This document shows, piece after piece, positions 1-8,682 of a stretch of 64,000 nt of DNA. Positions within the stretch are counted from its first letter, which is position 1. Each line of letters begins with the position of its first letter. Source of the DNA: Bradyrhizobium rifense (GTDB lineage: Bacteria; Pseudomonadota; Alphaproteobacteria; Rhizobiales; Xanthobacteraceae); contig NZ_VSSS01000016.1 in assembly GCF_008123425.1 (NCBI RefSeq), positions 1 to 64,000 of the forward strand, in the 5' to 3' direction. Below the pieces are notes generated by a model. The model was not told the origin of the DNA. It did no database searches and worked only from the letters and a program-made list of their open reading frames with translations. Position numbers and translations under genes: made by a program.

Positions 1-33
1 TCGTCGGCAGCGTCAGATGTGTATAAGAGACAG
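1..33 (+). other. Illumina Nextera (Tn5) read-1 adapter, sequencing artefact
   Basis: These 33 bases match the Nextera transposase read-1 adapter in full, ending in the 19-bp Tn5 mosaic end (AGATGTGTATAAGAGACAG). They are not genomic. Genomic sequence begins at base 34, and reading frames that cross this junction carry adapter-encoded residues. Confidence 0.97.
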
Positions 34-378
34 CGGCGGCGCAGCCGGCTGAGGAGATGCGGTCGGGTTGTTGTCGGCTGCGCGGGCGCTGGCCCGGCGG
101 AACGCATCGCCGCTGCCGCTCCCGCTGCGAGCGCCGCCACCGGGGCGCGAGGCCTCGCGGGCCCGCTGGGCGGCTTCCGACTCGACCTTGCGGACGGCCT
201 CTTCCAGCGACAGCCGTTCGCGGGTGATCTCGGATTCGGAGAGCGGCGGCTGCACGCTGCGCAGCTGTGCGATCAGGGCCGTGCGCGCCCGCTCATAGAG
301 CGCGCGCCGGCTTTCGCCGGGAGCGTTGGGGTCCAGGGCGGCAATAGCACGGGCGATCAGCGGATAGTAATCAGCCAT
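34..378 (-). CDS. conserved hypothetical protein, C-terminus cut by contig end
   Basis: This is a partial gene starting at ATG 378 and reading left to the contig end; 115 native residues are present. The apparent last six residues and the stop are encoded by the adapter and must be discarded. The visible part starts MADYYPLIARAIAALDP, has a helical acidic/basic middle (about residues 20-75), and then a Gly/Ser/Ala/Pro-rich stretch that looks like a linker to a missing C-terminal part. It lies 37 bp downstream of purA on the same strand and may be co-transcribed with it. I recognise the N-terminus as a type seen in Bradyrhizobium but cannot assign a function. Confidence 0.75.
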
Positions 379-415
379 TTCTACTCAACTATATCCGCGG
401 CCTGGTAAGAGATCG

Positions 416-1708
416 TTAAGCCTCAAACGGATTTTGCACCAGGATAGTATCCTCGCGTTCGGGGCTGGTGGAAAGAAGTGCGACCGGGCACCCCACCAAT
501 TCCTCGATCCGGCGGACATATTTGATGGCCTGGGCGGGCAGGTCGGCCCAGGACCGCGCGCCCGCGGTCGGCTCCTTCCAGCCCTCGATGGTCTCCCAGA
601 TCGGCTCGACCCGGGCCTGGGCGCCCTCGCCGGCCGGGAAATAATCGATCTCCTTGCCGTCGAGCTTGTAGCCGACGCAGACCTCGATCGAATCGAAGCC
701 GTCGAGAATGTCGAGCTTGGTCAGCGCCAGGCCGTTGATGCCGCAGGTCCGCACGGTCTGGCGGACCAGCACGGCGTCGAACCAGCCGCAGCGGCGCTTG
801 CGCCCGGTATTGACCCCGAACTCGCGGCCGCGACGGCCGATCTCCTCGCCGATCTCGTTCAAGAGCTCGGTCGGGAACGGCCCCTGGCCGACGCGGGTCG
901 TATAGGCCTTGCAGATGCCGAGCACGTAGCCGACCCCGCCCGGACCGATGCCCGTTCCGGTCGCGGCCTGCGCCGCCACCGTGTTGGACGAGGTGACATA
1001 GGGATAGGTGCCGTGGTCGACGTCGAGCAGGGCACCTTGCGCGCCTTCGAACAGGATGCGCTTGCCGGCACGCCGCTCGATGTCGAGCAGACGCCACACG
1101 GTCTCGGCGTAGGGCAGCAGCTGCGGCGCGAACGCGGTCAGCTCCTTCAGGATCTCGTTGCCGTCGAACTCTGGCAGGTTGAGGCCGCGACGCAGCGCAT
1201 TGTGGTGCGCAAGCAGCCGGTCGATCTTGTGCGGGAGCGTGTCGAGGTCGGCGAGGTCCATCAGCCGGATCGCGCGGCGACCGACCTTGTCCTCATAGGC
1301 CGGTCCGATGCCGCGGCGGGTGGTGCCGATCGCGGTCGCCGAATTGGACGATTCGCGCAGCGCATCGAGCTCGCGATGCAGCGGCAGGATCAGGGTCACG
1401 TTCTCCGCGACGCGCAAATTCTCCGGGCCGACCGCGACGCCCTGGCCGCGCAGCTTGGCGACCTCGTCGAGGAAGGCCTGCGGATCGAACACCACGCCGT
1501 TGCCGATCACCGCCAGTTTCGACGGGCGCAGCACGCCCGAGGGCAACAGCGCGAGCTTGTAGGTCTCGCCGTTGATGACCAGCGTATGGCCGGCATTATG
1601 GCCGCCCTGGAAGCGCGCGACGATGTCCGCCTGCTCCGACAACCAGTCGACGATCTTGCCCTTTCCTTCGTCGCCCCACTGGGCGCCGACGACGACAACA
1701 TTGGCCAT
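416..1708 (-). CDS. purA: adenylosuccinate synthetase
   Basis: PurA joins IMP and aspartate using GTP to make adenylosuccinate, the first step from IMP to AMP, in the cytoplasm. The 430-residue length is the usual one. The N-terminus [18 protein letters not shown] holds the GDEGKGK phosphate loop, followed by GGHNAGH with the catalytic His. Later motifs include [33 protein letters not shown] and [13 protein letters not shown] chose ATG 1708, preceded by GAAGGA about 10 bases upstream; the frame stays open to 1900 but the extra 64 residues do not belong to the family. purE and purK lie in a separate cluster near 42 kb. Confidence 0.98.
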   Translation of the reverse strand: MANVVVVGAQWGDEGKGKIVDWLSEQADIVARFQGGHNAGHTLVINGETYKLALLPSGVLRPSKLAVIGNGVVFDPQAFLDEVAKLRGQGVAVGPENLRVAENVTLILPLHRELDALRESSNSATAIGTTRRGIGPAYEDKVGRRAIRLMDLADLDTLPHKIDRLLAHHNALRRGLNLPEFDGNEILKELTAFAPQLLPYAETVWRLLDIERRAGKRILFEGAQGALLDVDHGTYPYVTSSNTVAAQAATGTGIGPGGVGYVLGICKAYTTRVGQGPFPTELLNEIGEEIGRRGREFGVNTGRKRRCGWFDAVLVRQTVRTCGINGLALTKLDILDGFDSIEVCVGYKLDGKEIDYFPAGEGAQARVEPIWETIEGWKEPTAGARSWADLPAQAIKYVRRIEELVGCPVALLSTSPEREDTILVQNPFEA

Positions 1709-2079
1709 TCGCGGGTAATCCTTCGAAGAATTTAGATGCGCCCAGCCCAATTCCCGGCTTGGAGCCGTTCGTATGCGGGGCAGCCAACCGGATAAAGGAA
1801 GCAGCCTCTCTAGGCAAGCAAGAAGCGGGCTTTTTGAGGACCCAATGCCCGATCCAAGCCCTTGATATCCCCGGAAAATCCGGAAATCTTCCAAGGCCAT
1901 GCACTGACCTCGACCAAAGCGCTAGGCACAGCGTCGGCCGCTGCATGGTCGCGATGCGCCCACCCCCGTTGATGCAGCCTCGATTTCCGTGTCTTTGAAC
2001 GGGGCCGGGTTTCGACCGGCCCGGATGCCGCCGGGCTGGTGGCCTTGGTGCATTCCACCGCGGGGCCATAACAATCACA
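1709..2079. other. intergenic region between divergent purA and EamA genes
   Basis: These 371 bp separate purA (minus) from the first EamA gene (plus) and must hold both promoters. I see no convincing small gene. A 7-bp stem (GGGCCGG at 2002-2008 with CCGGCCC at 2016-2022, 7-base loop) lies about 60 bp before the EamA start, without a T-tract. No -35/-10 pair stands out. Confidence 0.5.
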
Positions 2080-3012
2080 ATGTCCGCCACCGGCCAGACC
2101 ACGAGCGCCGACACATCCGGCCAGCACTGGATTGCCAACCAGCCTTATCTCCTGCTCGGCATCACCGCGCTGTGCTGGGCCGGCAACGCGGTCGTGGGGC
2201 GCCTCGCCGCCGGCCACATCCCGCCGGTGACATTGTCCTTCCTGCGCTGGACCTTCGCCTTCCTGCTGGTGCTGCCGTTCGCCTGGAAGCATCTCGCCCA
2301 GGACTGGCCCGCGATCCGCGAGAAACTCGGCCTGATGATCGTGCTGTCGATCACCGGCATCGGCGCCTTCAACACCCTGCAATATTGGGCGCTGGAGCAT
2401 ACCCAGGCGCTCAACACCCTGCTGCTGCAGTCGGCGGCACCCTTGGTCGTGGCGCTGTGGTCGCTGGTCATCCTCGGCATCCGCCTCACCGCGGCGCAGG
2501 CCTTCGGCGTGGCTCTATCGATGTGCGGCGTGCTCATCATCCTGCTGCATGGCGATATCACCACGCTGTCGAACATCGCCTTCAACAAGGGCGACCTGAT
2601 CTTCATCGTCGCGCTGATCATCTTCGCGCTCTATTCGGTGCTGACCCTGAAGCGGCCGCCGATCCACGGCCTGTCGTTCCTCGCCTTCACCTTCGGCGCC
2701 GGTGCCGCCTGCCTCATTCCGCTGGAGATCTGGGAATTGTCGGCGCGCCCCGTCATGAAGCTCGACGGGCCGAACCTGCTCACCCTGTTCTATGTCGCGG
2801 TGTTTCCCTCGACGCTCGCCTATCTCTGCTTCAACCGCGGCGTCCGCCTGATCGGCGCCAACCGCGCCGCGCCGTTCTTCCACGTCGTGCCGGTGTTCGG
2901 CTCGATCATGGCGATAGCTTTCCTGGGCGAGCACCCACAGGCCTTCCACTTCATCGGTTTTGCCCTGGTGCTGTCGGGCGTGTTCGTGGCGTCGAGGAAG
3001 CAGGCGACGTAG
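2080..3012 (+). CDS. EamA/DMT-family transporter, copy 1
   Basis: This is a 310-residue inner-membrane protein of the drug/metabolite transporter superfamily, with about ten hydrophobic segments in two EamA repeats. It opens with NQPYLLLGITALCWAGNAVVGR, the usual first helix, and the second half carries the Pro/Asn-rich motif around FNRGVRLIGANRAAPFFH. Members usually export amino acids or metabolites; the substrate cannot be read from sequence. A paralogue lies at 4606-5541. ATG 2080 follows an AACAATCACA stretch with no strong Shine-Dalgarno, so the start rests on alignment with that paralogue. Confidence 0.9.
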   Translation: MSATGQTTSADTSGQHWIANQPYLLLGITALCWAGNAVVGRLAAGHIPPVTLSFLRWTFAFLLVLPFAWKHLAQDWPAIREKLGLMIVLSITGIGAFNTLQYWALEHTQALNTLLLQSAAPLVVALWSLVILGIRLTAAQAFGVALSMCGVLIILLHGDITTLSNIAFNKGDLIFIVALIIFALYSVLTLKRPPIHGLSFLAFTFGAGAACLIPLEIWELSARPVMKLDGPNLLTLFYVAVFPSTLAYLCFNRGVRLIGANRAAPFFHVVPVFGSIMAIAFLGEHPQAFHFIGFALVLSGVFVASRKQAT

Positions 3013-3019
3013 CCCCCTC

Positions 3020-3424
3020 TCAGATGTAACGCGCGGCACCCATGCAGAGCGCAGTGATGCCGAGCAGTCCGGCCGCGACGCGCTGTGCGGTCGCAATGCG
3101 CGATCGAACATTTGCAAGATCGCCCGTGCCACGGCGCAAGGTGAAAACCGCGCGGGGACCGGTCGCGGCCTGAATCCCAACGGCCATCAGCGCACAGACC
3201 GCACCCAGCGCGAGCACCTGCTCCGTCGTGCCGAAGCTGCCGGCGTGAACGAGATGGCCGAGATAGCCCCCGGTCAGGATCGCAATCGTCGCTGCGCCGA
3301 GTTGTGGAAACACGAGTTGCTCCCCAGCGGCGCCACCGGTTCGCGCTAACGCGAAACTTGATCCTGCCCAGAACACGGACGACAACACATGAAGCGACAC
3401 GGCGATCACGAGGGCAGTCTGCAT
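3020..3424 (-). CDS. small four-helix membrane protein of unknown function
   Basis: This 134-residue protein has about four hydrophobic segments (roughly residues 3-22, 40-62, 68-88 and 115-132) with a short basic loop (TLRRGTGDLANVRSRIATAQR) before the last. The first helix contains HVLSSVFWAGSSFAL, resembling CopD/DUF2269-like four-helix membrane proteins with a helix-1 His, but I do not assign a family. It is divergent from the TetR gene at 3491 across a 66-bp spacer that holds a perfect palindrome, so it is the likely regulatory target. Its stop lies 7 bp from the EamA stop, convergently. Confidence 0.8.
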   Translation of the reverse strand: MQTALVIAVSLHVLSSVFWAGSSFALARTGGAAGEQLVFPQLGAATIAILTGGYLGHLVHAGSFGTTEQVLALGAVCALMAVGIQAATGPRAVFTLRRGTGDLANVRSRIATAQRVAAGLLGITALCMGAARYI

Positions 3425-3448
3425 GGCAAGCTCCGGCTTTCCAATTTA

Positions 3449-3467
3449 GATATACATAATGTATATC
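3449..3467. promoter_or_regulatory. 19-bp perfect palindrome, candidate TetR operator
   Basis: GATATACAT-A-ATGTATATC is a perfect 9+1+9 palindrome in the 66-bp divergent spacer between the membrane-protein gene (start 3424) and the TetR gene (start 3491). It is flanked by direct repeats TCCAATTTA at 3440-3448 and 3466-3474. It is AT-rich in a GC-rich genome. Size, symmetry and position suit a TetR-family operator controlling both genes; this is an inference. Confidence 0.65.
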
Positions 3468-3490
3468 CAATTTAAGGGCATGGCAAGGCG

Positions 3491-4096
3491 ATGCCAAAGC
3501 GCAATTATGTGAGCTCGGCGCGGGCCACCGCTACGGCGGAGACTCGCAGCCGCATCATCGCGGCAGGCGCGCGCTTGCTGCGCAAGGACGCCAGCATTGC
3601 GAATTTTTCCCTCGACGTGGTGGCGAAGGCGGCCGGCGTCACGCGGCTGACCGTCTACAACCAATTCGGATCGCGGCGCGGATTGCTCGAGGCCGTATTC
3701 GACGACATCGCGCGCGAGGGCGGCCTGTTCGAGCTGGCCAGCGTGATGACGATGGCGGACCCGCGCGCCGCGGTCGATCGCGTGATCGAAATCTTCTGCA
3801 CCTTCTGGTCACACGATCCTGCCATTGGCGGGCTCAACCAGGCTGTGGCAACCGATCCCGAATTCGGCGACTCCCTGATCGAGCGCAACGAACGGCGCCG
3901 GGAGCTACTGACCGAACTGCTGTCGCGTATCGCCGACAAGCGCGCGACCAGGCGCGCCGTGCACGATGCGGTCGATCTCATCTTCGTGCTGACGAGCTAT
4001 CCGACCTTTGCAGCATTGAGCCCGCAGCGCTCGACGGAGGACGTCTGCCGCCTGTTGCAGACGACGTGTCACGCCGCCATCGATGGGCTGAAGTAA
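3491..4096 (+). CDS. TetR/AcrR-family transcriptional regulator
   Basis: This 201-residue protein is of typical TetR length. The N-terminal helix-turn-helix (about residues 17-65) reads TRSRIIAAGARLLRKD followed by FSLDVVAKAAGVTRLTVYNQFGSR, the standard TetR signature with VYNQFGS as the end of the recognition region. The C-terminal ligand-binding half is divergent as usual. It most likely represses itself and the divergent membrane protein through the palindrome at 3449-3467. The ligand is unknown. The EamA exporters on both sides are possible additional targets. Confidence 0.92.
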   Translation: MPKRNYVSSARATATAETRSRIIAAGARLLRKDASIANFSLDVVAKAAGVTRLTVYNQFGSRRGLLEAVFDDIAREGGLFELASVMTMADPRAAVDRVIEIFCTFWSHDPAIGGLNQAVATDPEFGDSLIERNERRRELLTELLSRIADKRATRRAVHDAVDLIFVLTSYPTFAALSPQRSTEDVCRLLQTTCHAAIDGLK

Positions 4097-4110
4097 CCTC
4101 GCGGCGCGCG

Positions 4111-4539
4111 CTACTTCGTCTTGAACTTACTGTACGCCTCACTCGTCGCGATGATGACGTGCTCGGCGCAGCCGTTGACGCGATGCGGGTCGGCTTGCGT
4201 CTCGTAAGCTTCCGACGTCATCATGTCGAGGAACGCCGCAACCGTCGGATAATAGACCAGCGCGACGAAATCCCACTCATTCCCGTCGTGAGGACCAAGC
4301 GCGATCGCCTTGGCCTCGCCGGTCCACAACAGCGTGCCGCCGCGCGCCTTGATCATCGGCACGGTGATCGCGCTGTAGCGCAGATACGCGTCCCAGCCGG
4401 AGCCGTCACCGTCGCGCGAGCGCGCGTGAAAGCGCATCAGATTCAGCATCACCACCGGCGCATGCCGGTCGAGCCGTTCCAGGCCCACAATGTTCAACAT
4501 ATTGACCGCCAAAGGCACCTCCCCGGGTTGCGCCTGCAT
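4111..4539 (-). CDS. DUF1330-like dimeric alpha-beta barrel protein
   Basis: This 142-residue cytoplasmic protein has the ferredoxin-like pattern of DUF1330 proteins: VVMLNLMRFH, then Y..Y......MIKARGGTLLWTGEAKAI, then WDFVALVYYPTVAAFLDMMTS and a terminal YETQADPHR segment. Such proteins are small stress- or catabolism-associated dimers of mostly unknown chemistry. It is convergent with the TetR gene (14-bp gap) and divergent from the second EamA gene. I am fairly sure of the fold and unsure of the role. Confidence 0.8.
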   Translation of the reverse strand: MQAQPGEVPLAVNMLNIVGLERLDRHAPVVMLNLMRFHARSRDGDGSGWDAYLRYSAITVPMIKARGGTLLWTGEAKAIALGPHDGNEWDFVALVYYPTVAAFLDMMTSEAYETQADPHRVNGCAEHVIIATSEAYSKFKTK

Positions 4540-4605
4540 TGTAGCATTGCGGCGGCGTGACTTGTGTCACGACGGCAATCCGGCGCAAGGTCGTATGTGA
4601 CGCCA

Positions 4606-5541
4606 ATGACGATTGCCTCGCCCGCGCCACCTGCCTCGAGTCCGGCCAGCTGGCTCAACAACCAGCCTTATCTGCTGCTCAGCCTGAGCTCGCTGTTCTG
4701 GGCCGGCAACATCGTGCTTGCGCGCCATGTCGGCGCGCATGTGCCGCCGCTGACGGTGACCACGATCCGCTGGTTCGGCGTGTTCCTGATCCTGCTGCCG
4801 TTTTCATGGCCGCATCTGAAGCGCGACTGGCCGGCCTTGCGCAAAAGCCTGCCACTGATGCTGTTCCTGTCGCTGGTCGGCTTCGCCTTCAACAACGCGA
4901 TCTCCTACTGGGCCCTGCAATACACCGAGGCGCTGAACGCGCTGCTGATCCAGTCGGCCGGACCGCTGTTCGTGGCGCTGTGGTCGCTGGTGCTGTTCGG
5001 CGTGCGGCTGACCCGCGGTCAACTCGCCGGCATCGCGATCTCGCTGCTCGGCGTGCTGATCATCATCCTGCGCGGCGATCTTGCGGCGCTGGCGAGCATC
5101 TCGTTCAACAGGGGCGACATCATGTTCGCCTCCTCGCTGGTGGCGTTCGGCATCTACTCCGCCTTCATCCCGCGCCGGCCAAAAGTTCATCAGCTGTCGT
5201 TTCTGTCCTTCACCACCTGCTGCGGCGCCTTGATGCTGCTGCCGACGGCGATCTGGGAGGTGCGGTCCGGCAATGTCATGCAATTCGACAACGTGACGCT
5301 GCTGACGCTCGGCTACATCCTGATCTTCCCCTCGACGCTCGCCTATCTGTTTTTCAACCGCGGCGTCGCGCTGATCGGGCCGAACCGCGCCGCGCCGTTC
5401 TTCCATCTGGTGCCGGTGTTCGGTTCGGCGATGGCGATCCTGCTGCTCGGCGAAAAGCTCCAGCCGTTCCACCTGATCGGCTACGCACTGGTGCTCGCCG
5501 GTGTCGTCATCGCCTCGCGCCAGGGCTCGGCGGTGAAGTAA
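4606..5541 (+). CDS. EamA/DMT-family transporter, copy 2
   Basis: This 311-residue paralogue of the 2080-3012 protein shares NQPYLLL, FWAGN, the TIRWFGVFLILLPF / FLRWTFAFLLVLPF helix, LIGPNRAAPFFHLVPVFGS and the PFHLIGYALVL end. It has ten predicted helices in two EamA repeats. GTG 4564 is possible, but ATG 4606 puts the first helix at the same distance from the N-terminus as in copy 1, so I chose it. The two copies bracket a three-gene island (3020-4539), which suggests duplication followed by insertion, or insertion between tandem copies. The substrate is unknown. Confidence 0.9.
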   Translation: MTIASPAPPASSPASWLNNQPYLLLSLSSLFWAGNIVLARHVGAHVPPLTVTTIRWFGVFLILLPFSWPHLKRDWPALRKSLPLMLFLSLVGFAFNNAISYWALQYTEALNALLIQSAGPLFVALWSLVLFGVRLTRGQLAGIAISLLGVLIIILRGDLAALASISFNRGDIMFASSLVAFGIYSAFIPRRPKVHQLSFLSFTTCCGALMLLPTAIWEVRSGNVMQFDNVTLLTLGYILIFPSTLAYLFFNRGVALIGPNRAAPFFHLVPVFGSAMAILLLGEKLQPFHLIGYALVLAGVVIASRQGSAVK

Positions 5542-5639
5542 TTCCGCGCAGCGGAGACTGGGCGACAAACTCGCACCTTCCGATTTCAACGAGGAGACGC
5601 TAGGTTCCCCGCCAACGAAAAAAGAGGGAACGTCCGAAC

Positions 5640-6617
5640 ATGCTGTCTTCGCTTTTGCGCGTCCTGCGCACCGCCGGCGCCGCCGCGCTGTGTCTCGCTG
5701 CCGCATCCGCCGCGCAGGCCGATAATTGGCCGAGCCGCAACATCACGCTGGTGCTGCCGTTTGCGGCCGGCAGCGGCACCGACACCACGACGCGGCTGAT
5801 CTCGCAGCATCTGTCGCAGGCGCTCGGCGTCGGCATCGTCATCGAGAACAAGGCGGGCGCCAACGGCATGATCGCCGCGACCTATGTCGCGCGCTCCGCG
5901 CCTGACGGCTACACGCTGCTGGTGACGACCAACACCACACATTCGGCCAATCCCTATCTGCTCAAGAGCCTGACCTACGATCCGGTGAAGGATTTCACCC
6001 CGATCGCGCGCACCGGCGATCTGCCTTTCATGCTGGTGATCCACCCGGACGTGCCGGCCAAGACCGTCGGCGAGCTCGTCGCCTACGGCAGGGCCACTCC
6101 GGGCAAGCTGAGCTACGCCTCGGGCTCGTCCTCGGCGATCGTCTCGGGCGCGACCTTCGCCCACAATGCGGGGCTCGACCTCCTGCATGTGCCCTACAAG
6201 AGCTCGCCGCCGGCGCTCAACGACGTCATGGGCGGCCGCGTCTCGATGATGTTCGTCGACATCCTGACCGGCCTGCCGCATGTCCAGGGCAATGCGTTGC
6301 GGGCGCTTGCCGTCACCACCAAGGACCGCACGCCGCTGATCCCCAGTCTTCCCTCGATGCAGGAGGCCGGCGTGCCTGATTTCGACATCTCGTCATGGCA
6401 GGGTTATTTCGGCCCGGCCGGCATGCCGAAGGAGATCGTGACGCGGCTCAACGCCGAAATCCGCAAGATCGTCGAGAAGCCTGAGATCAAGGCCCAGCTC
6501 GCCACGCTCGGCATGGACGCCTTCTCCGGCACGCCGGAGGAGCTCGGCACGTTCGTGAACGAGCAGCTGGTGCTGTGGGAGCGGCTGATCCGGGACGCAG
6601 GGATCGAGAAGCAGTAA
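5640..6617 (+). CDS. Bug/TctC-family periplasmic substrate-binding protein
   Basis: This 325-residue secreted protein has a Sec signal peptide (about residues 1-27, cleavage after ASAAQA) and then WPSRNITLVLPFAAGSGTDTTTR, the first strand and carboxylate-binding loop of tripartite tricarboxylate transporter binding proteins. KAGANGMIAA and the GPAGMP segment near residue 260 also fit. These proteins bind small carboxylates in the periplasm. No TctA or TctB membrane subunit is nearby, so it is an orphan, as is common in this family. GGGAAC-type sequence lies about 12 bases before ATG 5640. A repeat hairpin follows the stop. Confidence 0.9.
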   Translation: MLSSLLRVLRTAGAAALCLAAASAAQADNWPSRNITLVLPFAAGSGTDTTTRLISQHLSQALGVGIVIENKAGANGMIAATYVARSAPDGYTLLVTTNTTHSANPYLLKSLTYDPVKDFTPIARTGDLPFMLVIHPDVPAKTVGELVAYGRATPGKLSYASGSSSAIVSGATFAHNAGLDLLHVPYKSSPPALNDVMGGRVSMMFVDILTGLPHVQGNALRALAVTTKDRTPLIPSLPSMQEAGVPDFDISSWQGYFGPAGMPKEIVTRLNAEIRKIVEKPEIKAQLATLGMDAFSGTPEELGTFVNEQLVLWERLIRDAGIEKQ

Positions 6618-6628
6618 AACGGTCTCTC

Positions 6629-6717
6629 GGGTGGGCAAAGCGAAGCGTGCCCACCGTCGATCATCACGCACTCAAAAGGAAAAGGTGGGCACGACGCTTT
6701 CGCGTCTTTGCCCACCC
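6629..6717. repeat. intergenic palindromic repeat between convergent genes
   Basis: The left arm at 6629-6655 (GGGTGGGCAAAGCGAAGCGTG then CCCACC) is the imperfect reverse complement of the right arm at 6684-6717, which ends CTTTGCCCACCC; the right arm has a small internal insertion. Each arm is itself a hairpin (GGTGGGC...GCCCACC). It lies between the convergent TctC-like and chemoreceptor genes and could act as a bidirectional terminator. The GGTGGGCAAAG...CTTTGCCCACC design recalls dispersed repeats of Bradyrhizobium genomes. Confidence 0.7.
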
Positions 6718-6737
6718 TACGAATTCAGCGCAAGGCG

Positions 6738-8423
6738 TTAGGCCGCACGCACCTTCGCGAGGAAGCCGTCCACCGCGCTGCGCAGCGCGCCGGACTGGCT
6801 GTCCAGCTCGCGGGCGTTGGTCAGCACGTCGCTGGCCGCACTGCCGGTCGCTTCCGCGGCCGAGGTGACGCTGCCGATATTGGCGTTGATCTCGTTCGAG
6901 CCGGCCGCGACCGACTGGATGTTGCGGGCGATCTCGCGGGTGGCCTCGCCCTGCTGCTCGATCGAGGACGAAATGCCGGCGGTGATCTCGCTCATCTCGG
7001 CGATGGTCTGGGTGATGCCGCCGATCGCTGCGACCGCATCGCTGGTCGAGGTCTGCATCGCCGCGACCTGGGCGGAGATTTCCTCGGTGGCCTTGGCGGT
7101 CTGGTTGGCCAGCGCCTTGACCTCGGAGGCGACGACGGCGAAGCCGCGGCCGGATTCACCGGCACGCGCCGCCTCGATGGTGGCGTTGAGCGCGAGCAGA
7201 TTGGTCTGCGCCGCGATCGAATGAATGAGCTTGACCACCTCGCCGATCTTCTCGGCGCCGGTCGAGAGCTCCTGCACCGTGGCGTTGGTACGCTCGGCGT
7301 CGCTGACGGCGCGGCTCGCCACTTCGGTCGAGCGCGTCACCTGGCGGGAGATTTCCGCAACCGAGCTCGACAGCTCTTCGGCGGCGGCGGCAACCGTGCC
7401 GACATTGCCCGAAGCCCTCTGCGAGGCCGCACCGACCGTTGCCGCCCGCGACGAGGCGTCGCTGGCGGTCGCGGTCATCGACTGCGCCGTGGCCTGCATG
7501 CCCGTTGCAGCCGAGGAGACCGAGCGGACGATGCCGTTGACGCTGCGTTCGAAGTCGCTGGCGATGCCCTCCATCGCATTGCGACGTTCCGCCGCGGCAC
7601 GCTCCTTGGCCTCGGCCTCGGTCTTCTCGAGGTCGCGGATACGGACCGCATTGTCCTTGAAGATCTGGACGGTCGCAGCCATCGCACCGACCTCGTCGCC
7701 CCGGCCGACGCCGGGGATGTCACCCTCGAGCTTGCCGTCGGCGAGATCCTTCATGCGCGTGCCGAGCAGGGCCAGCGGACGGCTGATGCTGCGGCCGATC
7801 ATCCAGGCGACGCTGCCGGCGACGATGACGATGCCGAGCATGGCAAAGCCGAGCAGCCAGTAGACCGGGCCCATCTTCTGGTCGATGTCCTCGAGATAGG
7901 CGCCGGTGCCGAGATACATGTCGAAGCCGGGAACGGCGACGGCGTAACCAATCTTGCGGATCGGCGTTTCCTGACCGGGCTTCACATATTCATAGTACAG
8001 CAGGATCGAGCCGTTGGCCTTGACGCCGTCCATCAGCTCGACCGACAGCTTGCGGCCGTTGGTCACGACGTCCATGCGGTTGGTGCCGATCTGCTTCGGA
8101 TCGGGCGCGAGCTGGGTGATGCCGTCATAGGACGTGCCGAACAGATAGCCCGAGCCGTTGTCATAGGTCATCGCATTGCCGTAGCGGCGAAGCTCGGCCA
8201 TGGCCGCATCCTTCGTCAGCTCGCCGGCGTCGACGCGCTTCTTCAACGCAGCCGCGTAGTTGCGACCAAGATCGACGATCGACTTGGTCTGGTCGATGCG
8301 TGCATTCACCATCTCGCGCTTCATCAGGTAGCCGGCGAGAACTCCGGAAATGCACAGGCCGAACAAGGTGACGCCGACAAGGATGCCTAGCTTGGGCGCG
8401 ATCTTCAGATTGCTCAACTTCAC
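6738..8423 (-). CDS. methyl-accepting chemotaxis protein with periplasmic Cache domain
   Basis: This is a 561-residue chemoreceptor. TM1 is at about residues 11-33 and a single-Cache-type sensor at about 35-185 ([55 protein letters not shown]). TM2 follows at about 187-208, then HAMP at about 209-262 ([19 protein letters not shown]) and the cytoplasmic signalling domain. The signalling tip includes [20 protein letters not shown] and [15 protein letters not shown], the conserved kinase-contact region. There is no C-terminal CheR-docking pentapeptide. It probably senses small carboxylates, as many single-Cache receptors do; the convergent TctC-like binding protein may be coincidental. Confidence 0.95.
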   Translation of the reverse strand: MKLSNLKIAPKLGILVGVTLFGLCISGVLAGYLMKREMVNARIDQTKSIVDLGRNYAAALKKRVDAGELTKDAAMAELRRYGNAMTYDNGSGYLFGTSYDGITQLAPDPKQIGTNRMDVVTNGRKLSVELMDGVKANGSILLYYEYVKPGQETPIRKIGYAVAVPGFDMYLGTGAYLEDIDQKMGPVYWLLGFAMLGIVIVAGSVAWMIGRSISRPLALLGTRMKDLADGKLEGDIPGVGRGDEVGAMAATVQIFKDNAVRIRDLEKTEAEAKERAAAERRNAMEGIASDFERSVNGIVRSVSSAATGMQATAQSMTATASDASSRAATVGAASQRASGNVGTVAAAAEELSSSVAEISRQVTRSTEVASRAVSDAERTNATVQELSTGAEKIGEVVKLIHSIAAQTNLLALNATIEAARAGESGRGFAVVASEVKALANQTAKATEEISAQVAAMQTSTSDAVAAIGGITQTIAEMSEITAGISSSIEQQGEATREIARNIQSVAAGSNEINANIGSVTSAAEATGSAASDVLTNARELDSQSGALRSAVDGFLAKVRAA

Positions 8424-8682
8424 GGGGTGGGCTCCGGGGAAAAGAGATGCGGGCGCGCGAGTGAATGGATCGAAATTGAATCAACTTTTAGTGTCAGACC
8501 CCTTAGCAAGTTACTTACACGCCTCCGTAGAAGCCCGGACGATGCCGGCAAAAACGGCAAATAATCGTCAGCCGGCAACCGGCGATTGTACGCGGACGCG
8601 CCGATTTCGCGTAAAAGACGCAAAGGCCCGCTCAAAGGTGCGGGCCACAACAAGAACCGACAAACCAAATCGGGAGCAGGAA

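Noticed and set aside
434..1735. Long plus-strand ORF opposite purA
   Set aside because: Shadow frame of purA in high-GC DNA; no recognisable motif, and purA is certain.
2002..2022. Stem-loop before the first EamA gene as a riboswitch
   Set aside because: Only a 7-bp stem with no T-tract or recognisable aptamer core.
6708..8390. Long plus-strand ORF opposite the Cache chemoreceptor
   Set aside because: Antisense shadow with Arg/Asp/Gly-rich nonsense; the chemoreceptor frame is conserved throughout.
6738..8423. Functional pairing of the orphan TctC-like protein with the neighbouring chemoreceptor
   Set aside because: The genes are convergent and separated by a repeat hairpin, so unlike the 27583-30610 pair there is no support for co-expression.
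8350..8682. Upstream extension of the D-2-hydroxyacid dehydrogenase frame
   Set aside because: Basic, non-conserved residues; a good ribosome site and the family start lie at 8683.
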